48,714 bases of DNA from contig QZLH01000338.1 of NCBI GenBank assembly GCA_003833135.1, positions 16,005 to 64,718 on the forward strand. Direction: 5' to 3'. A model generated the notes under the pieces. It saw only the letters and a program-made list of their open reading frames with translations, was not told the DNA's origin and searched no databases. Positions 1-10,080 of the stretch are shown here, piece by piece. The translations under genes and the position numbers were made by a program. Each line of letters opens with the position of its first letter. The stretch's first letter is position 1. The DNA comes from Oehlia diaphana. Taxonomy: Eukaryota > Glomeromycota > Glomeromycetes > Glomerales > Glomeraceae.

Positions 1-835
1 TGAGTAAATAAAAATAATAAAAAATTTATAATTTGTATTTTTCAACATACCACATTTGAAATAACAAATTCCTTAAACTTTTCTTTTGTGCAACTGCCTT
101 CCATTATATCCACAGCGATAATACCTTGTAAAGACAAAGCAGGTAATATTGTATACCTTGTTCCACGCACAAATACAATTTTTTTAACTGCATGAGTATT
201 TTTTAATGAATAACCATATCTATGAGATAAAGTGCGTTCATCTTTAGAGGCTTCATCCAAAAATATAAGCTGCTCAGGCTTATAATCACGCCCAATTTTT
301 GCAATAAATGTACTTCAAAGAAGTTCATTTCATTCATAAGCTGCACGATGTAACTGTATAATGTTAAAAAATAAAGTATAAATTACAGAAATAAATAATT
401 TTATAATTTGTAACTTACTTTTTTTCTACTAATTCCGCAATATACTAAAGACCTCCAAAGAGTAGGGATTGAAATTAGCTTTCCCGTTTGTAGCTCAAGT
501 TCTCCTATCAGCTCGTCTAAATACCAATCTACTTTGTCTTTGACTAAATCTCGTAAAATCTAAAGTGATAACAAAAATTAGTAACAAATAAAAATACACT
601 TATCCTCTTGTTATAAATAAATACCTTCATATCATCACAAGTTAGTGTTTTATTACGACCTGGTAGTTTTCGCCAAGGATTTATCACTGTCCCCCCAATG
701 TAAATATACTTGTAAAACCTTATCAACACTACTTCTGCTAATATATAACAATTTAGATATTTTTTTTCGACTATAACCATCAAAATAAAGGTAAACAACC
801 CTCCACTTTAGGTCTTCACTTAAGGAATAAACCAT
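1..835 (-). pseudogene. Tc1/mariner-type transposase pseudogene, cut by window edge
   Basis: Cut-and-paste DNA transposase remnant reading leftwards off the window. The start (ATG at 835) opens a homeodomain-like helix-turn-helix (SLSEDLKWRVVYLYFDGYS), followed by the block NPWRKLPGRNKTLT in another frame. The frames part at a run of six C on the plus strand near 693, so a one-base slip is the likely break. Two probable introns follow (near 565-625 and 362-418). The DDE catalytic part is visible as LIFLDEASKDERTL and then a conserved IIAVDIMEGSCTKEKF block. Two in-frame TGA codons interrupt the piece just before LIFLDEAS, at places where relatives appear to have Arg. A GT donor near position 50 shows that the gene continues beyond the window. 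Family assignment rests on remembered motif patterns of DDE_3 transposases. It is inactive as read. Confidence 0.75.
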
Positions 836-1328
836 TTGGATAAAGCAGTGTAAAAAACTTGAATAATCTGTAAAAATCGCGAATTTGGAGCGAAATAAGT
901 TTCAAATAGCGTATAATAACTCTGCCTAAAATTCAAAGAAAAGCTGTAAAAAAGCTTACAAATACAAGTACTACTGGGAAATCTGGGAAATCAGCAAGAA
1001 AACAAAGCATATACTTGTTAAATTTAAAAATTTCGCGATTTTTTAGGGAAATTTTTTTATTAAATGATTGACATTGCGTATACCATTTTGAAAACGGCGA
1101 TAAGTTAGATCAGTACTACAAAATAATTTTTTTTTAAAATGTTACACAAAATTTTACTATTCTCAATTTTAGGCTGTCATAGTAAATTACGCTATTTTCA
1201 AATCTATGTAACGTCAGTATTACTCAAAATTTTCAAATCTAACCCGATAAGTTTAAAAGCTTTTGATATACTCTATCAAAATTATCAGTTAGAATTTTGA
1301 AATGGCTTTTTTTTGGTAAGACATATAT

Positions 1329-1386
1329 TTGAAAATAGTACATTATGGCTATAAGGGATTTTTGAATATAGAGGTTTCGCACTGTA
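1329..1386. repeat. probable terminal inverted repeat end of the Tc1/mariner element
   Basis: Read on the minus strand the end starts TA-CAGTGCGAAACC, the usual style of a Tc1/mariner terminus next to a TA target site (TA at 1385-1386). A related segment in opposite orientation lies at about 1168-1205, so the end forms a subterminal inverted repeat. It lies upstream of the transposase start at 835, which would place the whole element from beyond the window edge to 1384. The partner end is outside the window, so this remains inference. The stretch 840-1330 is otherwise non-coding 5' region of the element. Confidence 0.5.
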
Positions 1387-1740
1387 TATCATATTTCTCC
1401 AAAAATAAGCAATATATTTTTATTATAACATTCCTTATTTTTGGGTAACTTAACTTTTTTAAAATGTATAGCTAAAAGTTTAAATTTCATATTAGTAAAA
1501 AAATTAAATAACATGATTGCTGATTATTTAACATGACTCCCATGATTATTAATCATTTAACATACTATATGTTACGTAAAAGTTGCAAACTAATTTACAT
1601 ACCTGTTTTACTATGCCAATTACTATACTAAATGTAACAAATAAAAAATACCAAGAAAAGTTATTTATCATAAGAAAAACAAGTTGTTAAATGTAAAAGA
1701 ACCTTATATTCTGTAAAATAAAAGATAAGATTATTAAATA

Positions 1741-3117
1741 CATGAAAGAATATGGAAATAATAAAGTAGCAGAATACTACTTTAATATTTATTGTAGTAT
1801 GGTAGAATGTTGGGTAAAAGCAAGTTTGACCTGGAATATTAAAATTAATGGAAAACTACTAAGCAAAAAAGCATTTTTTCTTGAAGCTGAAAAAAGGCTG
1901 TATGATTAAATAATTGAATAAAGGAAGCAAAGTTTAGCTGTATCATGTACAATTATATGAAATAAAATGTTAGAAATTTTAAGGAAGGTGAAAATTCTAG
2001 AACTTTATAGAGAACTTACAGAAAATTTTAAGACTTCTTATCAATAATTAATAGGATTTTTGAAAAGATACAAATTGGTGTTAAAATAATGCACTAAAAT
2101 CTTTCAAAAACTTTCAAATAAAATTCAAAAACAGTTAGATAAATTCAATCAATTTGTAACTAACCTTAAAATCAAAAGATTCTATGAATTGGAAAATTTT
2201 AATATAGATAAAATGTCTGTTTGGTTTGACAACTTTATTATAAATCCAAAAGGTAAAAAAACTGTTCATATTTACGTAATGGATAATAAAAAAAATTAGT
2301 TTAGTATTAATTTGATATACTGTATATCATAGGTATTTCTTTTATTTTAAATCATTTTTCATTTTAATATAACGATTTGCTATTTTAAATCAAATTTATT
2401 AAATTGCAATATTATAGATAAGGCTAAACTACCATCAATTTGCATCTTCAAAAAAAAATAAATAATATGCAATGAACAAATTTCTTTTGATATTATAGTT
2501 TAATTCTAAAAAAACGGTTGGATAGATTCAAGTTTTATATTAAAATATGTTAATTACTTTAATAATATAAGGTCAAAAAATGGCACTTGAAGAAATTCAG
2601 CAATATTAGTATATGACTTATTTAAAGGTCATTTGGAAGAATCTGTAAAAAAAAAATTTTATGAGAGTGGGTTTGATCTGGTAATAATTTTTGGTGTTTT
2701 AACTAGTATTTGCCAACTTCTAGATGTTTTAATAAATAAACTATTTAAAGATAATCTTCACAAAGAATGGCATACCTGAATGGCAAGTAGTAGTGCTAAA
2801 GAAACTGCTACAAAAAATCTTTATCGTGCTAGATTGAGTGATATATGCTTGTAAGTAAAGCATACTTGGGATGCAATCTATGATGAAATAGTCATAGAAT
2901 CTTTCAAGATTTATAACTGAAGATTTTAATAGATTTAAATAGATCAGATTCTGAATAAATATTAGTGATAATAATGATGAAAATAACATTGATGATAATG
3001 ATAATAGAAATAATTTTGATGATGAAAGTAGTAGTGATGATGTGAGTGATAATGGTAATGATGATAATAGTATCTATGATAGTGATAATAATGAAGATAT
3101 TAGTAATAGAATGAAAT
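1741..3117 (+). pseudogene. pogo/CENP-B-like (DDE_1) transposase pseudogene
   Basis: A long plus-strand remnant of a pogo-like transposase, broken by many stops and frame changes. In order it shows a DNA-binding part (NGKLLSKKAFFLEAEKRLYD, then RKQSLAVSCTI), the start of the catalytic domain (GFLKRYKLVLK; NFNIDKMSVWFDN, which in intact relatives carries the first catalytic Asp; NPKGKKTVHI), the later block HLEESVKKKFYESGFDLVII followed by ICQLLDVLINKLFKDNLHKE, and the tail AKETATKNLYRARLSD with ESFKIY. It closes with an Asp/Asn-rich acidic tail (about 2965-3115) that such proteins often have. The central section between 2290 and 2580 is not readable as coding and seems partly replaced. No inverted ends were found. 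It is clearly dead. Confidence 0.75.
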
Positions 3118-3415
3118 AATTAACTATTTAATTTGATTATGGATAATATTTTTACATTTATATAATATGTGTATTATGAATAGAGGATAGTAAAAGCATA
3201 TACTGAAATCTTATAATATGGTGATTCTATATAATTCAATAGTAACTATAAAAGAATATAGGTGAATTTTATAAGGTAATGGTAGAACACAGGAGCAATT
3301 TTATGGATGGGAAACTGGTTTTAAGTTTTAATAAATTAGTTATATAACAGATGCTTTTGTATTCTTATATATAATTAATAAACTCACAAATTGCACTATC
3401 TTACAAAGAAAAAAA

Positions 3416-3815
3416 AAAAAAATTTTAACTAGTACTTTAAAGTTTTATGGATGGCACAAATTTATGGTAAACTTCAAAGAGAAAAATTTATAAAAAGTAT
3501 TATATTGGATGATTAGCGAGTTAATAATAATAGAATTACAGTACCTGTTAGAGATGAAGAAATTGATGACAGTATAATGGAACTACTGGAATTGGATGTG
3601 AATAATATTGATAATAAAAGTGATAATGGAGATGTTGATGAAGTAGATGAATTTATTAAATTATAGTTTGAGAGACTAAATGAAGAAGATATAAATAAAG
3701 ATAATATTTCAGATAATGAAATTAACAAAAATCTAAATGAATTACTTAATACACAAATTCATTTTGCAGATAACAATAATGCAAAATTGAATTTAACAAT
3801 TCTATTTAAATCTTA
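3416..3815 (+). pseudogene. acidic coding remnant of unknown origin
   Basis: An open plus-strand frame with few stops (TAG near 3664) reads through NNRITVPVRDEEIDDSIMEL and then a long Asp/Asn/Glu-rich stretch to a stop near 3815. The composition resembles the acidic tails of transposases in this window, so a second transposon fragment next to the pogo-like remnant is likely. I do not recognise the family. The 300 bases between it and the previous pseudogene (3118-3415) are AT-rich and show nothing else. Confidence 0.3.
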
Positions 3816-3904
3816 GTTAGTAGTATCTAGTTTCTTTTCCAATATGTCATTGTGATGAATTTTAAATGTATTTTGATTATAAATAAAGAATTTTTTTAAC
3901 ATTT

Positions 3905-4056
3905 ATATATTCCAGTATTTCAAACTAAATTCCAGTGTTCCATAATAATTTTTTATATTCCAGCATTCCAATTGTATTCCAGTAAACAGTCCATTGGAAT
4001 ACTGAAAACTGGAAATTGGAATACATGTTTCCAGATTTTAGATTCCAGAATATGCC
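3905..4056. repeat. ATTCCAG word-repeat region, partly foldback
   Basis: The motif TTCCAG/ATTCCAG and its complement CTGGAAT recur about ten times in 150 bases. Forward copies dominate the left half and reverse copies appear in the right half around 4000-4030, so the stretch can fold on itself. It has no coding content. It abuts the left end of the duplicated TFG2 fragment at 4062. I take it as a degenerate simple or foldback repeat. Confidence 0.5.
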
Positions 4057-4061
4057 AACAC

Positions 4062-4405
4062 TACTAGTTTCAGCAGTAGGTACTTTTAATTTAATAGTGC
4101 TTTAAATGATAATAATTATTATATGGTCCACATCTAGTATAGTAATTTTATTTAATACATCTTTTAAATATGACTTTAATTCAATAATGAGAAAATGAAT
4201 GTTAATTAATAAAAAAGTTATAAATAAAACATAAAAATATTATAATTATTTTAAATTAAATACTTCAGGTTGCTTTCATATAATCTTTTAATCTATGTAA
4301 TATCCAATATGTGTACTTTTCAAAAGTACTAAATAGTAAATCTATAAGTTTGTTTTTTGATATATATATAGTCTTTTGATCTATAAACACTTTTAGTTTC
4401 TTTAT
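4062..4405 (-). pseudogene. unprocessed partial duplicate of TFG2 (TFIIF beta) 3' region
   Basis: This stretch matches 5920-6306 nearly base for base over long runs, including the blocks around TTATATGGTCCAC, TTTTAAATATGACTTTAA, TCTTTTAATC and CCAATATGTG, in the same orientation. The match covers part of exon 7, the whole last intron and exon 6 of the functional gene to the right, so it was copied from DNA and not from spliced RNA. About 45 bases of exon 7 are missing between 4096 and 4100 relative to the parent. Scattered C-to-T and G-to-A type differences spoil the reading frame. It is a dead gene fragment, not an alternative exon, because it lies downstream of the TFG2 stop. Confidence 0.85.
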
Positions 4406-4492
4406 CACTTTTGACATAATCAATTTATGTGTGCTTTATAATTAAAATTTGGCAAATAGTTTTATTTTTGATTTATGCTGATATTAATAAAT

Positions 4493-4557
4493 TTTTGCTG
4501 ATAGGTGATTACCAAATGGTAAGCGATATCACAATTTTTTGGTAATGATCAGCTAAA
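4493..4557. repeat. short imperfect hairpin
   Basis: GCTGAT...GATTACCAAA on the left pairs with TTTGGTAATGATCAGC on the right, giving a stem of about 16 pairs with a loop of roughly 25 bases. It may be a very small foldback element or a chance AT-rich palindrome. No target duplication is visible. Confidence 0.4.
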
Positions 4558-4854
4558 TTAGATTAGATTCGTTTAATATTTATCAATTCGAAATTGGATA
4601 AAATAGAATATTCTAACTAATGTATTTAGGATTAATTCATGTAATAACTACATAAAAATATGTGTAATTTAAAGAATTGTATGACTTTATGTAATTTAAT
4701 GAAATGAAATATTAAAGAAAAAGATATACAAAATCTTATATAAATCAAAAAAAAATATGAATTAAATAAATCAAAGAAAAGATTGGAAAAGTTGAAAATT
4801 TTGAAAAAAAAGTGGAAGTTGAAGAGTTTATATAGAAATGGAATTTTATTTACA

Positions 4855-5290
4855 GATTAGAAATTTTACTAATAATTATCATTGGAATTTTGATATTTGG
4901 TATCTGATTTTCATATATTTTTTATTATGCTGGTAGTTATCAACATTTTGTAAATAATTAATTGGAAATAATAAAGATTGTAACAATATATGTTACAATA
5001 ATTTGAGGTATTATCAATTCTCTATTATTACGACTTTATAAATGGTCGCAAGTTATTATATAAATCTACAAAAATAAAATCTTCAAGGATGGAAACTTGG
5101 TACAAGTGTAGCAGGACGATTTTAATTTTGTTCATTATTAAGCTTCTTAGCAAAATCCACATGTACTGTTAAAGGTCCTCATCACCTTTTATTCACTACT
5201 TCAAACTTTTGATTTTAGTAAAAAGAAAAACACCAGTAATCTCACTGCAGAAGTGATGAAGGTTAAGTCTTGTTCCAAAACATAAGTATT
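4855..5290. repeat. dispersed repeat, copy A (inverted partner at 32700-33145)
   Basis: Reads as the reverse complement of 32700-33145 with many small differences. Shared blocks include AGAAATTTTACTAAT, TTTGATATTTGGTATCTGAT, AGTTATTATATAA, ATCTTCAAGGAT, ACATGTACTGTTAAAG and ACTTCAAACTTTTGATTTTA. It shows weak signs of an ancient reading frame in both copies but neither is open. Probably two fragments of one transposon family. The remaining bases to the TFG2 stop (5291-5806) are AT-rich with no feature except a 17-base A run near 5493. Confidence 0.7.
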
Positions 5291-5806
5291 TAAGATAGTA
5301 TTAAAAAAAAATATAAGGATCGGAATCCCTCAGATATGCTTATACAAATTCCTTTATACTCTGTAAATAATAAAGATTTCAAATTAAAATAGATAAATTA
5401 TAATTTATATTTAGTATGTTGATTTCTGTAAATTTTCATTGACCTATATTTATATAAACTGAAATAGCTTTTTCACGAAGTCGTGGTCCATAAAAAAAAA
5501 AAAAAAAATAACTAGCCAACGAGTAACATGAGATAAAAGAATCAATTTACTTCTTATATACAGTGGGTTTATATATTTTTATATTTATTTATTTCTAAAT
5601 TGAGAACATACGAATTGAAATTTAAAATAAAAAAGTATATTGTGCATGAATTAAAGTAAGGATACGTTTACTCACCTAATTACATAATTTAGTAAAGTAA
5701 TTATAATAGTACATCAACCAATTTAATGGATAACTTCGGTTAATCCAATAAAATCCGTTCCCTTATTATCATAATGTCTCTTATATGATGTTCTAGTATA
5801 CAATTA

Positions 5807-7288
5807 TTAATCATCTCCAACATCTCCAAATAAATTTTCCTCGTCAGATTCCAATTTATGTTCAATATCGTCATCATTCTCAAACTCAAAATCATCATCT
5901 TCAACTTCATTACTAGTTCCAGCGGCAGGCGCTTCTAATCCTAATGGTGCAATAGATTCTGATGCATTTGACGATTGTTGGCTATATTCAGGTTTTAAAT
6001 GATAACAATTATTATATGGTCCACGTTTATCTAGTATAGCAATTTCATTCAACACATCTTTTAAATATGACTTTAAGTCAATGATGAGAAAATGAATATT
6101 AATTAATGAAAAGTTACAAATAAAACGTAAAAAGAAAATATACAATAATTTTAGATTAAATACCTCGGGTTGTTTAGCATAATCTTTTAATCCACGTAAT
6201 GTCCAATATGTGAACTTTTCAAAAGCACCAAATAGTAAATCTATAAGTTCGTTCTTTGGCATACGTGTAGTCTTTTGATCGATCGATACTTTTGGTTTCT
6301 TTTGCTGTAATATTAAAAAAAAAATATGTATGTTGAGGTTTACATATAAATTTAAATACTATTGAATGAATGATTAAGATGATACATACAACAAGGTTAC
6401 TGAATTTCGCAATAGCAGCCGCAGATGCACCAGGAGGTACGTAAGCACCACGATTTTCATTGTCCCCTATTATTTTAATTCTTCTCATCGGAGTTGCAGC
6501 TTGTAATGTTCTTTGTCGAACTTTTCTACTGTAATCGACCCCAAATGTTGGTTTTACTATAAAATTTTTTTTTGCTGTAGCTGCCATGGCCACACCTATA
6601 TATATATATAAAAAAAAGGTCAATTAAATCTTTTATGTTAGAAAGCCACTGTAAAAGATCGAGTGAATTCTTACTTTCATCATCTTTATTTTGGTAAAAA
6701 AGATATGTATCAGCAACATTATCATCAACAACTTCAAGATCATATTCTTTGGGTTCGTTTTCATGTCTTTCGATGTTTGAAAGGATAAATTTATACTATT
6801 AAGAAAAAAAGGAAGAAAAGAAAAGAATTTTTAGCAAATTAAGATAGAATTTAATTCAAACCTTTAAAATTTAGAACATACTGATTGTTTTGGTGGTTGA
6901 CTACCTATTCCACTGTAATTACAGAAAAATCATTCATATTAGAAATAAACAAAGAATTAGAATAGAATAAATTATTATTATACCGAGAATCAACAAAAAA
7001 TTGAACTCTAGCAAGTTCAGTATCATCATCTGCAACATCCGCCCATTTATCAAACAAGTAAGCTGGCAGCTAAAGGTTACAGAAGTTAACTTATTGTTGT
7101 GAAATTTAATTACTATTTAAGTAAAACTTTTAATTCTTATATACTTTAATAAGCCAAGCTTCATTTTCGAGATCTTTCAGATCAATATCGTCTGTATCCT
7201 CATATTCGAACCCTTCTTCGTCAACATCCATACTTATATCTTCCATAGATACACCTACATTTTCATAATCTATTTCCATCGATGACAT
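5807..7288 (-). CDS. TFG2: transcription initiation factor TFIIF subunit beta (RAP30/Tfg2)
   Basis: Small subunit of TFIIF, which pairs with TFIIF alpha and carries RNA polymerase II into the preinitiation complex in the nucleus. Seven exons join in phase to 330 residues: 7145-7288, 6984-7069, 6882-6912, 6675-6795, 6390-6595, 6164-6304 and 5807-6070. The N-terminal dimerisation part holds ENEAWLIK, LPAYLFDKWADV and NEPKEYDLEVV (about residues 41-110). The winged-helix DNA-binding domain lies at about residues 210-275, with RMPKNELIDLLFGAFEKF, YWTLRGLKDYAKQPE, YLKDVLNE and DKRGPYNNCYHLKPEY. An acidic tail (DDDFEFENDDD) ends the protein. Size and order fit yeast and animal homologues. The gene is divergent from OST1. 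A partial copy lies just downstream at 4062-4405. Confidence 0.93.
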
Positions 7289-7832
7289 TATTTTGAAAGA
7301 AAGTAAAAGAAGTTTATTGTTAAATATATAAAAACGACGAGAGAGTTAATTTTCAGGGATTTGAAAGCACTCGCTGATTCAGCTTTTACAAAAAGGTTGA
7401 TACCACTGATTAAAGGGTTTCTTATTCTTATACGTCAAAGATTTGGAAATTTTATTTCTCTTTGATAATGCCTCTCCCCATATTTGGGGAACGTCTAAAG
7501 CCGTGTTCGATCACGTGACATTAAATTATTTGTCGCCCCTCCCATCACATCCCAGTTTTCCATTTTTACTATTTATCCTGGGGACTTAGAATTTTTTCGA
7601 GTTGTGAAAAATTATTTGTCACATACCTATTCATCACACACCTACTATAAAAATCACGTGATCGAACACGGCTTTAGACGACCCCCATATTTGGAAATTG
7701 GAAACCAGGATTTACGCAGTTCGTGCAACCTGAGCTTAATCGTGTAAGCTTCTAATTGGTAAATAATATGTTGATTAAAATTTTGAAAAAACAAATCAGT
7801 CGAATGATTTCACTTCATGTCAAATAAAAAAA
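7289..7832. promoter_or_regulatory. shared divergent promoter of TFG2 and OST1
   Basis: This 544-base gap separates the two start codons and must hold both promoters. It is more GC-rich than the desert regions. It contains an inverted-repeat cassette (7478-7694, listed separately) with two CACGTG E-boxes and two CC(A/T)6GG boxes. No convincing TATA box is placed close to either start. Transcription start sites cannot be read from sequence alone. Confidence 0.7.
7478..7694. repeat. palindromic cassette: 27-base perfect inverted repeats with E-boxes, flanked by CArG boxes
   Basis: The left arm (7492-7518, starting CGTCTAAAGCCGTGTTCG) and right arm (7654-7680, ending GAACACGGCTTTAGACG) are perfect reverse complements over 27 bases, 135 bases apart. 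Each arm ends inside with TCACGTGA, which contains the CACGTG E-box bound by basic helix-loop-helix factors. Just outside lie CCATATTTGG at 7478-7487 and again, same orientation, at 7685-7694; this fits the CArG consensus of MADS-box factors. The inside repeats ATTATTTGTC twice (near 7526 and 7613). It may be a miniature inverted-repeat element that landed in the promoter or a true regulatory array. Confidence 0.8.
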
Positions 7833-9666
7833 ATGCGATCGCTTTATAAGTTTCTTTACAGCTTCCTAGCATTTATAGTGCTGGTTACGTGTTTAATATA
7901 CACAGCATCAGCAAACGTAAATGCAATTATTTCACCACCTTTCAACGTTCCCAAAAACTGGAAAAACACTAATATGCTTCGAACGATAGACCTTACAAGT
8001 TCTATCGTTCGAGAAACCACTTCGGTTGTTGCTCAAAACATTCATAACGAATCGATAGGTGAATATTATTATCCTATACCTAAAGAATGGGATGAACACT
8101 TATCATTTATTGAAGTTAAAGAAAGAAAGACAGAACAGTTTTTTGAAGTTGAAAAAGCAGAATTTAATTCTCTCAAGTGGGTAGCTTCTTCTAAATTATC
8201 AGATCAATTTGAAAATACGTTTGTTATGCATATTTCAAATGACACAAATGAAATAATATGTGGGAAACCAAAGAATTTTAAGTGGCCTTTATCACATACT
8301 TCTTCAACGAATAATTATTGTAGCAAGATCCAATATTATAAAATTTCCTTTAATCGTCGTCTCGATCCAGAGGATAAAATTAAATTCACTGTAACAACAG
8401 CTTTTACTCACGTGCTAGCCCCTTACCCTAAGGAAATCGCTCAAACAGGAAGACAAAACATATTATTTCGTGGTAATCAATATGGTAATAGTGCTTATCG
8501 CACAGCTCAACAAAAAACCACAGTAAAGTAAGTTTATATTATTTACAAATTTCGTGATATTCATTTTATTTAAGAATATTCAAATCGATAATCAATAATT
8601 ATGTATAAAGACTCCCTTCAGCTGTTATTATTAGCTACAGCCAACCAACTGGGTATATAACTAGTAATCGAAACACGCTCGAGTATGGGATGTTTGACGG
8701 CAAAGAACCTAATTCTTACGAAGAACTCAAAATCCATTATGAATTTCAACAAAGTATATTAACCGTCAAAGGGTTAAGACGCGATTTAGAAATTAGTCAT
8801 TGGGGTGGAAATCTTGCAATTGAAGAGCATTTTAATTTAACTCAAGAAGGGGCAAGGCAAGTGATAACTTATATTATGTGAAAGTTTTCGTTTAAATCTT
8901 CATGTTTTTAAAAAAAATTCTTGGTTTACAAAGATTAAAGGATCAATTTTCGCGACTTGAATATCATAAAAATATCTATACACGTCAAAACTCTGTCATG
9001 ACACGTGAATTATCATTGAGTTTACCAGCTCACGCGTCAAACGTATATTATCGTGATGAAATAGGTAATGTATCTACATCTCATTTACGATATGAACAAG
9101 ATAAAACAGTTTTAGAATTCAAGCCACGATATCCTTTATTCGGTGGATGGAATTATACTTGGTATTATGGATATAATGTACCTATTGGAGATTTTGTGAA
9201 GTATCACTCTGAAAGTAGTCGATATATTTTGAACATACCTTTCATAAACGTGCTCCCTCGAGTTACTTATGATAAAGTACAAGTGAGAATTATATTACCA
9301 GAAGGTGCAAGGTATTAAATACTTTTTTTTTTCTTTTGTTTTCTTTGAATTTAACAAAAAACTAAATATGTTTGAATTTTGACTTTTAGTAATATAAAAG
9401 TAGAAACCCCATTTCCTGTTGATAAAGAATCACATGGTGTTCACAAAACTTATTTTGATACAATAGGACGATATCTTATTGTTCTTGATAAATTTAACGT
9501 TCTTAATGATCATTCAAAAAATATTCAGATATCTTATACATACAATTCATTTGAATTATTAAGAAAACCTTTAGCAGTCTCAGCTTGCCTTTTGGGTGCA
9601 TTTCTTTTAAGTATGGTTTATTCTAGAATGGAATTCGGTATTGGAAAATCCGAGAAAAAAAGTTAA
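7833..9666 (+). CDS. OST1: oligosaccharyltransferase subunit OST1 / ribophorin I
   Basis: Subunit of the ER complex that moves the lipid-linked glycan to Asn residues of nascent proteins. Four exons (7833-8527, 8611-8856, 8934-9311, 9390-9666) join in phase to 531 residues, between yeast Ost1 and human ribophorin I in length. Residues 1-27 form a signal peptide (FLAFIVLVTCLIYTASA). The luminal part has family blocks YYKISFNRRLDPEDKIKF, VTTAFTHVLAPYPKEI, EGARLKDQFSRLEY and FKPRYPLFGGWNYTWYYGYN. One membrane helix lies at about residues 500-518 (LAVSACLLGAFLLSMVYSRM), followed by a short cytosolic tail ending SEKKS. The second intron (8857-8933) uses a GC donor in the context AG|GCAAGT; only this choice restores GARLKDQFSR. 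It shares a promoter with TFG2. Confidence 0.93.
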
Positions 9667-10080
9667 AATTATTTAAATTATTTATATTTAGAATTAATAT
9701 TTTTAAATAATTAGTATATAGAAAAATAAAAAAATTATTATTATAAGAATTCCGCGGAATACCGGGATTTAATAAATCAATGTGAGCGACGAGGCGTCGA
9801 CCCATAATTCCTCGAAATTTTTTAGCTGCAAAAACTTGTTTCAAGAATAAAAATAAAAAGTATTATTTCTAAAGAACACTTAAAAGGTATTATTGTATTA
9901 ACAAAGAAAAGACAAAGAAAGTGATTAAAATACATATATTGTTAAAGTAAATTAGGTAAAGTGTCAAAGTTCTATGATGTAATTGGAAAAGGACCGGGTG
10001 ATCGAAACTTTATTTGTTGAGATTTAATTGGTGTAACAAATATACTTGTAAATATTTCTGATTATTTAAAAACTTATAAA
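9667..10080. other. OST1 3' region with a GC-richer island at 9750-9840
   Basis: Mostly AT-rich 3' flank. Between about 9750 and 9840 the base composition rises sharply; it contains the 12-base palindrome ATTCCGCGGAAT and the words GAGGCGTCGACCC. The minus strand is open there (KKFRGIMGRRLVAHIDLLN, then PGIPRNS) behind a possible acceptor TTTTTGCAG, so a small unrecognised exon or a repeat fragment is possible. I cannot assign a function, and nothing else is seen up to 10080. Confidence 0.35.

Noticed and set aside
6219..6623. TFG2 exon 5 reading on into the intron
   Set aside because: The frame continues past GTATGT only by chance; splicing to 6304 gives the conserved winged-helix domain.
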